Shown: positions 32,890-43,892 of the stretch, one piece after another
Layout of the letters: every line of letters begins with the position of its first letter
Position numbering within the stretch: position 1 is the stretch's first letter
Origin: Plotosus lineatus
Taxonomy: Eukaryota; Chordata; Actinopteri; Siluriformes; Plotosidae
Assembly: GCA_024760905.1 (NCBI GenBank)
Contig: CM045733.1
Coordinates: 28,722,501-28,786,500 of the forward strand
Direction of reading: 5' to 3'
DNA: 64,000 nucleotides
The notes under the pieces: generated by a model
Databases searched by the model: none
What the model saw: the letters and a program-made list of their open reading frames with translations, nothing else
What the model was told of the DNA's origin: nothing
Program-made: the position numbers and the translations under genes

Positions 32890-34440
32890 TACAACCTTAG
32901 GTGGTAGTGGTGGCACCACTAGTGTATTCCTTTGGACTGCAATGCCACACTGAGACAGTTGCATCCAAAATTGAAGAGCTGGCACCTTGTGCTGATCTTC
33001 AGGACATCAAGATCATTCATGCCGTGCTTGGAGCAAACTGTTGGATGAACCACCACCTCATCCAATGCCAAATATGTGTGAGAATTCATCTGCCTCTGCC
33101 AAAACAACAAACCAGAGCTAAGCTTTAAACCCAAACATTGCAATTCCTGACAAGGTGCTGTGAACCACAATCTGTCTGTCTTCCTTTCGGCTTTTTCCCT
33201 TTTACTCGGGAGTCGCCACAGCGAATCACCTGATTCGCACGTTTGATTTGGCAGAGGTTTTTACGTCGGATGCCCTTCCTGTCACAACCCTTTTTATCAA
33301 GGGACAGAAACCACAATAAACACTACAAAAGCAGCTGAGCAAGATCCCAGTACCCAGTGAAGACCCATCAGCCCTAACTGCTGAATGGCATAGGCTTGCA
33401 AACACAATCTCTGCAGCTGCTGAAGATACTCTGGGAAGTCTTCACCAACACGACCATGATTGGTTTGATGACAATTCAGCAGAGTCCCTGCATCCTTCCA
33501 GACCTCACATGACTAATATTCTCTGCTCTCATGTTCAGCGTGAGTTGCAGGTCATGCAAAACATTTGGTGGATAACTAGACTTGAGGAAATTCAAAGTTT
33601 TGCTTATGCTAATGACATATAAGCATTCTATGACGCCATCAAGGCACCGCATGGTCTTTAGAAAAATACATTTTGCCTAATCTGGAATGCTGATGAGAGC
33701 TCACTGAATAAAGATCAAGCAAAGACTCTATCACAGTGGACTGATTAGTTCAACTAACGCCTCAACAGCAAGAACTCTGCAGATGCATCATTTTTGTTCA
33801 ATTTACCAACACTACTAACCATCAACTCACTCAATAAGTAGCTCACATTGAAGGAAGTGCGGGCTGCAAACAAAGCATCTTGGCAAGACCATAGTCTAGC
33901 AGAAGTTCTCAAATTTGGAGGTGAATGCCTACTTGAAAGTAATCATGTTTTTATTGCCTCGCATGGACTGCTGGCTGTGTACCTAAGATGTGGAAGAATG
34001 CCAATGTTGAGGCGATTGAGCTGATTGCGGGAACAGTAGAGGCATATCATTGTTGTCAGAGGTTGAGAAGGGCCTGGCCCATGTGGTGCTACTCCGCTTG
34101 CTGTCACATGTGTTTGAACTTGTGTTACGAGAAAGTCACACTCTAATAATGGCATTTGACACCAATGACCTTTTCCACCGACCATCAAACTTTTGTTGCA
34201 TGCCAATTCAGGTAGACTGGGCACATGATCTGCATGCCAACCAATCAGCTTTTTTGTCACGCCCTATATGTTGAATTTGCCAAAGGACATTGTTCCACTG
34301 GTAGCCAATACAAACGATTCAAAAGCTACTCAAAGGCAACATTGAAGCGATACGGAATCACTCCAAACCAACTAGAAATATGTGCCACTGATCGAGACAA
34401 ATGGAAAACTTCATGAAAAATCAGGGTGAACAACCTGAAA
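32890..34440 (+). mobile_element. LINE-C relic (third LINE lineage), RT mostly missing
   Basis: Translation in shifting frames gives an endonuclease C-terminus (LQCHTETVASKIEELAPCAD, CWMNHHLIQ), a linker (EWHRLANTISAAAEDTLG, HDHDWFDDNS, ELQVMQNIWW) and the RT approach (LTLKEVRAANKAS). After a gap comes the C-terminal tail (YKRFKSYSKATLKRYGITPN, ATDRDKWKTS, about 34300-34415). That end-piece type closes RTE-like LINEs after the GHVxRM motif. The RT catalytic core is absent. It is heavily mutated and therefore old, and is interrupted by a SINE at 33172. Confidence 0.6.
33172..33307 (-). mobile_element. SINE fragment with RTE-type tail inside LINE-C
   Basis: Tail half only: GGGTTGTGACAGGAAGGGCA, TCTGCCAAATCAAACGTGCG, GTGGCGACTCCCGAG, AAAGGGAAAAAGCCG, (GACA)n. 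Flanks AACCACAAT at 33163-33171 and 33309-33317 are a 9-bp target duplication. It is thus a 5'-truncated retroposition event within the older LINE. Confidence 0.82.
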
Positions 34441-34612
34441 ACCAACCTAGACCAAGTAGAAAAAAATCAATGCGTCCAATGACATGGTAATTCTACTGCT
34501 GGCCCCTCTTTCATTGCAGCCATTAAATATAGAGCAATGAGTCTAATAATGGTGAGTAATTGCAGCTATTGTTTTGTGCACTGTGAGAAAATATGGTCCT
34601 CTCCATTGATAT

Positions 34613-34627
34613 GTTTATTTATTTATT

Positions 34628-34684
<57 letters not shown>
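34613..34684. repeat. (TTTA)n(TTA)n microsatellite
   Basis: TTTA units pass into about 16 TTA/ATT units. Confidence 0.95.
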
Positions 34685-34802
34685 GTAAGATATCTGGGGA
34701 ATTGGAGGACTTCAAAAAAAGAAAGGAGAAAGCCTTAAAATGTCCCTTAAAATTTGTTGTAATTGTACAAATCTTTGCCAAGAGCCATATTCATTGACTA
34801 AA

Positions 34803-34890
34803 TGAATGCTCTGGAAATAATAGAGATTTGGACACATTTTGAGTTAAATCACTGCAAATGAGGGTTGCAGTTTGGATATGTGCTGGTTTC
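34803..34890 (+). repeat. Direct repeat, left copy
   Basis: About 88 bp containing ATTTGGACACATTTTGAGTT and GAGGGTTGCAGTTTGGATAT recur at 35573-35661 with few mismatches, 770 bp away. Confidence 0.85.
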
Positions 34891-34949
34891 TGTTCTAAAT
34901 GTATAAATGAGGATCAAAAGTTCATATTTGGTAATGCAATATTATAGTA

Positions 34950-35055
34950 GTTCCCTGTGATAGCAAGGTGCACACTGCCCTCACCCAGAGTCAGCTGAGA
35001 TGGGTGGCAGCTGCCCCATCACCCGAATTTGGATTAACCGGATTAAAATAAATGC
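34950..35055 (+). mobile_element. Degraded SINE tail, L2 type
   Basis: CCAGAGTCAGCTGAGATGGG, GCAGCTGCCCCATCACCCGA and GATTAACCGGATTAAAATAA correspond to the L2-type tail seen at 18100-18250. It is an old fragment. Confidence 0.5.
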
Positions 35056-35107
35056 ATCGATGAATATTATTATATGAAATGACAGATATGTTTTCCTATA
35101 TTCTTAT

Positions 35108-35436
35108 TCATTCATTCAATTTCTGAACCACTGAAACCTAATTAAGGTCGCGGGGAGGCTGGTGCCCATCTCAGCTGACTCTGAGTGAGAGCAGAGTGAA
35201 TCCTGGACAGCTCACCAGCCCATCACAGGGCAGAAACTATGCAGCCTACTCTTGACAAAAGTCAGCAATGGTACTTTTACATGCCTCTCACCGTAGACAG
35301 TGAGAGACATGGCCAACCTTTGATAACCCAGTTAGCTGCACTGGGGGGACAGTGAGAACCTGTTGAAGGTGGGGCTTGAACCGCAACCTTGGATTGGTGA
35401 TCAAGCACCTTAACACCTTACCACCACTGCCCTCTG
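35108..35436 (-). mobile_element. Full-length SINE with L2-type tail
   Basis: Minus strand: head with GGTAAGGTGTTAAGGTGCTT and a box B-like GGTTCAAGCCC, body (GCAGCTAACTGGGTTATCAA, AGAGGCATGTAAAAGTACCA), then GCTGTCCAGGATTCACTCTG, CCTCCCCGCGACCTTAATTA and (GAAT)n. The 14-bp duplication TCCTATATTCTKAT lies at 35094-35107 and 35437-35450 with one mismatch. Confidence 0.88.
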
Positions 35437-35502
35437 TCCTATATTCTGATATGCTAAAATGTCATTTTTTTAATGGTGCATAAGCTGTGTTCATGTGCCA
35501 GG

Positions 35503-35575
35503 TTCATCAAAGTGTACTTCCAATGACAATAATATTAAAAAAATATGATTGTCATTGGAAGTATACTTTGATGAA
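35503..35575. repeat. Near-perfect inverted repeat (hairpin)
   Basis: Two 28-bp arms (35503-35530 and 35548-35575) are reverse complements except at one position, around a 17-bp AT loop. The arm begins TTCATCAAAGTGTACTTCCA. The right copy of the 88-bp direct repeat follows at 35573. Confidence 0.95.
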
Positions 35576-35661
35576 CACTCTGAAAGTAATAGGGATTTGG
35601 ACACATTTTGAGTTAAATCACTGCAAATGAGGGTTGCAGTTTGGATATGTGCTGGTTGCAA
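35573..35661 (+). repeat. Direct repeat, right copy
   Basis: Second copy of the 88-bp segment at 34803-34890. Confidence 0.85.
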
Positions 35662-35665
35662 AGAT

Positions 35666-36110
35666 CTTTGCAGATGCAAAGATACAGAAAAGATGCAGAA
35701 TTAAAAAAAAAAAAACAAAAAAAACTTTTAAGTATTCAAGCAGCTGTATCTATAATCATAGTCTAAAATAAACTTCATACTGGCTCAATTAAGATGATGA
35801 GGCAAATAGATTATCACAGAAATAAATTAACAAATGGATAGTCTCAGGCAAGCAGAGATCATCGACAAGGCAGGTAATATCATAGTCTAGAGTATAACAA
35901 ATCAGATAATACACCAGAAAGTTAAACACAGCAATACAAGGCTTGGTAGTATATTGAACGCAGGGAACACATAATTATTCATTTATGTCATGGTTTGTCA
36001 TTTATTGCACTCTATATTAAATGCTTGATGACCCTGTGACGAAAACAAATGTTGAGACACCTTCAAGATACACCTTATATTTTATATTTTTTGAAATTAG
36101 CTTCCTCATA
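35666..36110. other. Unassigned DNA
   Basis: AT-rich with an A run near 35702; nothing recognised. Confidence 0.45.
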
Positions 36111-36120
36111 GGGTGAAACA

Positions 36121-38022
36121 TCAATGCAGCCGTGAGGGAGGGGCACAAGCCAGTGTTTCTTCCTCATGCCGGTCCCAAGCCTAGATAAATGCAGAGGGTT
36201 GCGTCAGGAAGGGCATCTGGCGTAAAACAAATGCTCAATAAAAAATGCGAGTCACAACAAAAAAATTCATACTGGATCGGTCGAGACCCGAGTTAACAAC
36301 GACCGCCATCAGTGCTGTGAACCAACAGGGTGCTGGTAGAAATTGGACTACTGTTGGTTGAAGATGTCGAAGAAGGAGAGGCGGGAGGCGTGTCCGTAGG
36401 CAGAGAGAGAAGAGGAAGGGCATGAGTCTAGGACTGAAAGTAGGGACGTTGAATGTTGGAACTATGACAGGAAAAGCTAGAGAGCTGGCTGACATGATGC
36501 AAAGGAGGAAGGTGGACATACTGTGTGTTCAGGAGACCAGGTGGAAAGGTAGCAAGGCGAGAAGCTTAGGGGCGGGGTTTAAACTGTTTTTTTCATGGTG
36601 TGGATGGGAAGAAAAATGGAGTAGGAGTCATCGTGAAGGAGTTTTTCAGGAATGTTCTAGAAGTGAAAACAGTGTCAGACAGAGTGATGAGTCTCAAGTT
36701 GGAAATTGAAAGCGTGATGTTCAATGTTGTTCGTGCTTATGCCCCACAGGCAGGATGTGAGCTAGAAGAGAAGGAGAGATTCTGGAGTGAGTTAGATGAA
36801 GTGATGCAGAATACCCCCAGAGGTGAAAGAGTGGTCATTGGGGCAGACTTTAATGGACATGTTGGTGCAGGAAATAAAGGGGACGAGTAAGTGATGGGAA
36901 GGTTTGGTATCCAGGACAGGAACGCAGAAGGACAGATGTTGATAGATTTTGCAAAAAGGATGGAAATGGCTGTGGTAAATACTTTCTTCCAGAAGAAACA
37001 GGAGCATATGGTGACTTATGAAAGCAGCGGTAAGAGCACACAGGTAGACTATATCTTGTGTAGGCGATGTAATTTGAAGGAAGTCAGTGACTGCAAAGTT
37101 GTAGTGGGTGAGAGTGTTGCCAAACAGCAACCCATCCCCGGAGGGGGAGTGTGATGGTGCCCATTTTTAAGAACAATGGAGACGTGCAGAGTTGTGGCAA
37201 CTACAGAGGGATAAAGTTGATGAGCCATATGATAAAGTTATGGGAAACTAGACTAAGGGCAGAGGTCAGCATTTGTGAACAACAGTTTGGTTTCATGCCA
37301 AGAAAGAGCACCACAGATGCAGTGTTTGCCTTGAGGATGTTAATAGAGAAGTACAGAGAAGGTCAGAAGGAGCTGCATTGTGCCTTTGTGGATCTGGAGA
37401 AAGCAGAGGACAGAGTGCCAAGAAAGGAACTGTGGTACTGCATGAGGAAGTCTAGAGTGGCAGAGAAGTATGTTAGAGTGGTGCAGGACATATATGAGAG
37501 ATGTAAGACAGTGGTGAGTGAAGAGTGTGCTGTCGATGTGAAGGTAGGTGGAGGTGGAGGTAGGACTCCATCAAAGGTCAGCTCTGAGCCCCTTCTTGTT
37601 TGCGATGGTGATGCACAGGCTAACAGACGAGGTTAGACAAGATTCCCCATGGACTATGATGTTTGCAGATGACATTGTGATCTGCAGTGAGAGCAGAGAA
37701 CAAGTGCAGGAAAACCTAGAGAGGTGGAGGTATGCCCTGGAAAGGAGGGGAATGAAGGAAGCCTCAGAAAATCAGAATACATGTGTGTGAATGAGAAGGA
37801 CCCAACAAGAACGGTGAGGTTACAGGGAGCAGAGATAAGGAAGGTGGAGGATTTTAAGTACTACCAGGCAGAAGGCCTAGAGGAAGACCAAAGAGACGAT
37901 TCATGGATGAGGTGAAGGAGATGAAAGCAGTTGGTGTAAAAGAAGAAGATGCAAAGAATAGGGTGAGATGGAAAGGAGCAGCCGAAAGGAAATAAAGAAG
38001 AAGAAGAAGAAGAAGAAGATAT
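36121..38022 (+). mobile_element. RTE copy R7 with both ends, two internal deletions
   Basis: It starts at the family 5' end (GCAGCCGTGAGGGAGGGG at 36126) and ends in (GAA)n. The 9-bp duplication GGTGAAACA lies at 36112-36120 and 38023-38031. The 5' UTR carries CAGGAAGGGCATCTGGCGTA. The endonuclease is well kept: LNVGTMTGKARELAD, DILCVQETRW, VVIGADFNGHVGAG, DYILCRRCNLKE. A first deletion joins VGESVAKQ to MVPIFKNNGD (about 37132), removing the linker and RT N-terminus. RT motifs NYRGIKLMS and MMFADDIVICSE remain. A second deletion at about 37861 removes most of the post-RT region. Confidence 0.9.
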
Positions 38023-38031
38023 GGTGAAACA

Positions 38032-38265
38032 GAAGTCATCTGGAAGGAACTTGAAATGCCTCATATACAATCTGGAAGAGACTCTGAGGTTAAACATGCT
38101 GGAGAGACTATGCCTCTTAGCTGGTCTGGAAACAGCTCTGTGGCCTCCTGGAAGAGGTGGGGGAAGTGGATAGGGAGAGGAATGTTTGGACTTCAAAGCT
38201 TCGGCTGCTGCCCGCAAACCTGTCCCGGGACTAAGCAGAAAAAGATGATGATGATGATGATGATA
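38032..38265 (+). mobile_element. LINE-A-related 3' end fragment
   Basis: The translated 3' end (HAGETMPLSWSGNSSVASWK, RGMFGLQSFGCCP, CPGTKQKK) runs into a (GAT)n tail at 38246-38263. It parallels the end of LINE-A copy 2 (41325-41490), but diverged enough to be another subfamily. Confidence 0.65.
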
Positions 38266-38379
38266 TTTCAATTCACTATTCATAAGTATAAGCACAAATA
38301 ATTGAAACTACATCATTAAATATTTGAAAGTTTTGGTGAATTGAAAAAATATATGTTACGTTGATTAATTGCAATGACC

Positions 38380-41300
38380 TTGTCAGGCCATATTCAGAAG
38401 ACCCTTATGACTGAGAGACATACAAGGAAGCAGTCTCTCTTTCCCAGATGCGGGTCACCGGGGTTCCCCCCTGGAGCCAGGCCCCGGGGAGGTAGGTGGT
38501 AAGGTTGGGAACCTGGTGGTAGGGCTTCTGCCCACGGAGCCTGGCCGGGCCTAGCCTGAAAAGGAGACATGGGTCTGCCCTCCCATGGACACACCACCCG
38601 TGGGATGTGAGGTGGAAGCCAAAGGCATGGTTCTGTTGGACCAATCCTCGGCTACTTACTCTGACCCTCAGAACATGGAATGTCACCTCTCTGGTGGGGA
38701 AGGAGCCTGATCTGGTGCGTGAGGTGGAGCGAGACCAACTCGATATAGTTGGGCTCACCTCAACTCATAGCTTGGGCTCCGGAACCACCTATCTCGAGAG
38801 AGGCTGGACATTATTCTATTCTGGAGTTGGTCATTGGGAGAGGCGGCGAGCCGGTGTGGGCATTCTTGTTGTGCCCCGTCTTGGGGCCCAAATGTTGGGG
38901 TGCTCCCCGGTTGACAAAAGGGTAGCTTCCTTTTGTGTTCGGGTGGAGGGACGGGTCCTTACTGTTATATGTGCTTATGCACCAAATGACAGTTCAGCGT
39001 ACCCACCTTTCTTGGAGTCTTTGTTTGTTTGTTGGAGAATGCTCCCTCGGGAGACTCACTCGTTGTCTTGAGAGACTTCAACACCCATGTGGCCAATGAT
39101 AGTGTGACCTGGAAGGGTGTGATCGATAGGTACGGACTCTCCAGTCTGAACCTGAATGGTCTTGCGTTGTTGGACTTCTGTGCTCATCACAGTTTGTCTA
39201 TTACAAACACCATGTTTGAACATAAGTGTGCCCATAAGTGCACTTGGCACCAGGACACCCTCGGTCGCAGTTCGATGATTGACTTTGTAGTCGTGTCATC
39301 GGACTTGTGGCCATATGGTCTGGACACTCAGTGAAGAGAGGAGCTGAGCTGTCTACCGATCACCACCTGGTAGTGAGTTTGCTTCGGTGGTGGGGAGGCT
39401 GCCTTCCAGACCTGGCAGGCCCAAGTGTGTAATCAGGGTCTGCTGGAACCATTTAGTGGAGTCCCCTGTCCGAGAAGCCTTTAACTTCCACCTCCGGCAG
39501 AACTACAACCTCGTCCCGGAGGAGGCGGGGGATATGTAATCCGAATGGGCCATGTTTCGTGCCTCCATTTCTGAGGCGGTAGTCCATAGCTGTGGACGGA
39601 AGGTAGTCGGTGCTTGTCGTGGCGGTAAACCCTATCGGGTTATATTAGCCTGTGGGACTCCCGAGGCAGCAAAAAGGTACCGGCAGGCCAAACGTGCTGC
39701 AACCGAGGCTGTCGTAAATGCAAAATCTCGGGTGTTGGAGGAGTTCATTGAGGGCCTGGAGAGTGATTATCGGTTGGCCTCAAAAAGGTTCTGGACCGCC
39801 ATCCGACGCCTCAGGAAGGGGAAACAGTTCTCCACAAACACTGTTTACAGTGAGGTGGGGAGCTGCTTACCTCGACTGGGGATGTCATCGAGAGGTGGAG
39901 GGAATACTTTGAGGACCAACCTCACCAACAGGCCCTCCGTGGAGGAGGAAGACTATGGGGGTTTGGGTGGGGGTCTGCCCATCAGTGGAGTGGAGGTCAC
40001 TGAGGTTGTCAAAAAACTCCTCGGTGGTCAAGCTCTGGGGTTGGACGAGATCCGCCCAGAATATCTCAGGGCTCTGGACTGTCTTGGTTCACACATCTCT
40101 GCAACATTGCATGGTCATCGGGGGCTGTACCTCTGGAATGGCAAACTGGGGTGGTGGTCCTGGTTTTTAAGAAAGGGGACTGGAGGGTGTGTTCTAATTA
40201 TCGGGGAATCACACTCCTCAGCCTACCTGGGAAAGTCTATGCAGGGGTAATAGAGAGGAGGATCCGACCTATAGTCGAACCTCGGATTCAGGAGGAACGA
40301 TGTGGTTTTCATCTTGGCCGCAGCACTCTTGACCAACTCTATACGCTCCACAGGATTTTGGAGGGGGCATGGAAGTTTGCCCAATCTGTCCACATGTATT
40401 TTGTGGATTTGGAGAAGGCTTTTGACCGTGCCCCTCGAACAATCTTGTGGGGCATGCTCCGGGAGTACGGCATTCCGGACCCTTTGCTACGCGTCATTCA
40501 ATCTCTGTATCACTGGAGCCAGAGTTTGGTATGTATTGGCAACAACAGGTCGAATTCATTTTCAGTTGGAGTTAAAGTCCGCCAAGGCTGTCCTTTGTCA
40601 CTGATTCTGTTCATAATTTTTATGGACAGAATTTCTAGGACAGTCAAAGCGTTGAGGGGGTTCTGGTTTGGTGGCCATCGTCTTTAGTTACGGCTGATGT
40701 CCATTTGGCTTCATCAAGTCAAGACCTCCAGCTCTCATTGGAATGATTCGCAGCCAAGTGCGAAGCAGCCGGGATTAGAATCAGTACCTCCAAGTCCAAG
40801 GCCATGGTTCTTAGTCGAACAAGGCTGGAAATGCACCTTCCGGGTCGGGAATGAGGTCCTGCCCCAAGTGGAGGTGTTTAAGTATCTTGGGGTCTTGTTC
40901 ATGAGTGAGGGAAGGATGGAGCGGGAGATCGACAGTCGGATCGCTGCAGCCTCTGCTGTTAAGTGGAGCCTGTACAGGTCTGTCATGGAGAAGGAGCTGA
41001 GCCGCAAGGCGAAGCTCTCAATTTACCAGTCAAACTACGTTCCAACCCTCACCTATGGTCAAGAGCTTTGGGTAGTGACCAATAGAATAAGATTGCGGAT
41101 ACAAGTGGCTGAAATGAGCTTCCTTCGCTGGATGGCGGGGTTCTCCCTTTGTGATAAGGTAAGAAGCTCTACCATCCGTGGAGAGCTTAGAGTAGATTCG
41201 GTGCTCCTCTGCAGAGGCCAGTTGAGGTGGCTCGGGCATCCGGTCAGAATGCCTCCCGGACGCCTTCCTGGTGTGGTGTTTCGAGCATGTCCCACCAGGA

Positions 41301-41490
41301 AGAGACCCCGGGGTTGACCTAGAACATGCTGGAGGGACTATGTCTCTCAGCTTGTCTGGGACCACCTCGGTGTCCCCCCGGGAGAGTTGGAGGAAGTGGC
41401 CGGGGGGAGGGACGTCTGGACCTCTTTTCTTAGGTTGCTGCCCCCGCGACCAGACCCTGGACTTAGCGGAAGATGATGATGATGATGACA
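38380..41490 (+). mobile_element. LINE-A copy 2, nearly full length
   Basis: An APE-type LINE with part of its 5' UTR (about 38380-38640). The endonuclease (LRTWNVTSLVGKEPDLVREV, DIVGLTSTHSLGSG, ICAYAPND, VLRDFNTHV, SMIDFVVVSSD) spans 38640-39340. The linker lies at 39550-39900 and the RT at 40000-40690 (NYRGITLLSLPGKVYAGVIE, FVDLEKAFDRAPR, VRQGCPLSLILFIIFMDRIS). The post-RT region (FKYLGVLFMSEGRMEREID, LTYGQELWVV, LRWLGHPVRMPPGR) is followed by a (GAT)n tail at 41473-41489. The catalytic xADD box is deleted at about 40683-40700. Frameshifts lie near 39050, 39340, 39550, 40170 and 40690. The clade is uncertain: the RT motifs resemble RTE-like LINEs more than L2 or Rex1. Confidence 0.85.
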
Positions 41491-41705
41491 TATAAGCCTT
41501 ATATGAAGGCAGCACATGCTGTCGGTGTATATTAGCTATATTATAAGCGTACTATCAAAATGATCAAGTAGGCTACAAATACATAATGAGCCTTAATGAT
41601 TAAATGTTAATTTTCCATGCAGCACATCCTGGAGAGAATGACACCATGTGACTACTCTGCTGTATGACACTTGGTGCTTTAAGTTTAACTTCATTACTAT
41701 ATTAT

Positions 41706-42530
41706 ACCTGGGCGTTCACCTTAACAATAAACTGGACTGGTCCCACAACACCAACGCCCTGTGCAAGAAGGGCCAGAGTCACTTCCACCTTCTGAGGAGA
41801 CTTAGGTCCTTCGGAGTATGCAGACCTCTGCTCAGGACTTTTTATGACTCTGTGGTAGCCTCTGAAATCCTCTACGCTGCCATCTGCTGGGCTCCGGGCA
41901 GCACAGAGCGGGACAGAAAGAGACTGAACAAGCTGGTCAGGAGGGCCAGCTCTGTCCTAGGCTGCCCACTGGACTCTGTGGAGGAGGTGAGTGAGAGGAG
42001 GATGGTAGCAAAGCTCACATCCATCATGGTCAACAGCTCTCACCCACTGCACCAGACTGTAGAGAAGCTGAGTAGCTCCTTCAGTGGACGACTGAGACAT
42101 CCTCAGTGCAGGAAGGAGCGCTACTGTAGGTCGTTCATTCCCACCGCTGTCAGACTGTACAACGCCACTTTGTAACTGTCTGTGAAAATACCGGTTATGT
42201 GCAATAAAAACCCCATGCACTTTAATCAACCACATCTACCCCACTGACTGTGAACCATATCAACCCATCTACTCTGGCCTCAGATACATATACACTTGAA
42301 TATAGGCCAGTCTACAAAGTTGTTCCCTTCTTTTCTTTTATTGTTTATTAATTTAGACTATTTATGTATCTATTTATTGTTTTACTTATATAATATATAT
42401 GTATGTGTGTATGTTTGTATATGTATCTATTTTTGCACCCCCTACTGATGGTCCCTCAAGAGCCTGTAACAGTGAATTTCTCCATTGTGAGATTAATAAA
42501 GCTGTATCTTATCTTATCTTATCTTATTTT
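41706..42530 (+). mobile_element. Rex1-type LINE copy 2, 5'-truncated
   Basis: It begins at TACCTGGGCGTTCACCTTAA, equivalent to YLGVHLNNKLDWSHN. The frame is open to the normal C-terminus (RSFIPTAVRLYNATL, stop at about 42175). The 3' UTR matches copy 1 closely and ends in a (TTATC)n tail at about 42505-42530. The catalytic part is missing. The fusion to upstream AT-rich sequence makes a longer, spurious start. Confidence 0.9.
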
Positions 42531-42559
42531 AATGTGTTATGATTTGTTACATGGATGAA

Positions 42560-43548
42560 ATTATAGAAATTCAATCAAGAAATCATCGGCCCATCAGAGT
42601 TTACATACCCGCACAATAGCGCTGTCCAATGTCAATCACATCACATGACTCATTACTGGCAATTGAGTATGCAGGAGCTGAATTAATGTCCTTGATTTGC
42701 TAATTGGTGATCTTGTCTGTCATTTAATGGCCCTTTCCTTCACTGTCTTTGCGGAGAGAAGCATGTTTTTAATTTTCCGTATTATCTCTGTTTTGTTGTT
42801 GAAGTCTGAAAATAGATGCTCTGATATTTGAATGAATGAATCCATCACATAATCGCCATCGGTGAACAGGTTTCCATGCTGTATTATCTGTCAGGTTGCA
42901 ACAAAACTAGCAACCGTAGTGGAGTTTGGAGATGCAATCCACTTCTTAAATCTAGCTTTGCGCTCCTATAATTTTTCCAGTCGTACTGCAATCACACATT
43001 TTCTCTCAATCCCTACTGGGTGGTTGGCTGCAAATTTAGCATGCCTTCCCTGGAAATGTCTTTCCAAATGATTCTTTTTGTTATTTGACAGCTTCTGATT
43101 ACAAAGCAAACATGCAGGCAATCCTTCTGCATTGGAAATCAAAGCAAATGATTCGGTCCATTCTTCCTTCAATCCTCTGTTCTCATCAGCTATCTTTCTC
43201 TTTTTTTTCCCTTTGGAATCCATGGCCCATGACACACCCACCAGTTTGTTTACAACAGATACCTGCTTGCAAAGTGTCACGCTGAAACATGTGTCATAGG
43301 CTATGACGCAAATCTTCATTGACAGAAATGTTGAAATGTAGGACTAATATTTTTAAAACCTTGGAAAACGTTAAGAATGTTTGTGGGGCTTGTCCTCTTA
43401 CAGAAACCATGTTAAAAACAAAGTAAAAAAAAAAAAACCTCCCTTGCTTTTTCCATGTTCATACATTTTTGAGAAAACTGCATGCAGCCACGAGGATGGC
43501 GCTAAAGAGCCGGAAGCAGCTCTAGAGTTGCAGGTTGCCGACCCCTAA
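42560..43548 (-). mobile_element. hAT transposon relic with BED-finger transposase start
   Basis: The right end CAGGTTGCCGACCCCTA (43531-43547) is the inverted form of the common hAT terminus (C)AGGGGTCGGCAACC. Transposase coding starts inside and reads leftward. The left terminus and the C-terminal half of the transposase are missing. Confidence 0.75.
42600..43240 (-). pseudogene. hAT transposase N-terminus (BED zinc finger), truncated
   Basis: The minus-strand frame 43319-42966 includes KKRKIADENRGLKEEWTES and a BED-type finger CLLCNQKLSNNKKNHLERHF with a following RHAKFAANHP. Downstream, in other frames to about 42600, HGNLFTDGDYVMDSF, EHLFSDFNNKTEIIRKMKN and QIKDINSAPAYSIA continue the hAT (ZBED5/SCAND3-like) transposase. 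At least one stop and two frameshifts are present, and the catalytic DDE/hAT dimerisation regions are absent. Confidence 0.75.
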
Positions 43549-43737
43549 TCTAGATGTCATCATAATGTTAGCTGAAACCTAATCTAATCTTTGATCCTTC
43601 TGGAAAAAAAATGAGGAGTTACTCATTACATATTACAGATGTCTTTTATCTTTAAATTCAGCAAGTTTGCCCTGCAGTACATGATGAAAAAGATCATGAA
43701 ATCTTTGGAAAAGACTGTTGAAAACAAAACAAAACTG

Positions 43738-43892
43738 AATGGTCAGCAAGGCCTGGAAAGCTGTCCTGGGTATATTCTGCCCTAGCTCAAAGTTGGCTGA
43801 GATCGACACCAGCCTCCCCGCAACCCTAATTAGCATCAAGTGGTTCAGAAAATGAATGAAGGAATGAATAAATGAATGAATGAATGAATGAA
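43738..43892 (+). mobile_element. SINE tail fragment, L2 type
   Basis: GGCCTGGAAAGCTGTCCTGG, CCTCCCCGCAACCCTAATTA and GTGGTTCAGAAAATGAATGA with an (AATG)n tail. Only the tail half survives. Confidence 0.75.

Noticed and set aside
42862..43071. Plus-strand frames over the hAT relic
   Set aside because: The minus strand carries the BED finger; the plus frames are mirror images.
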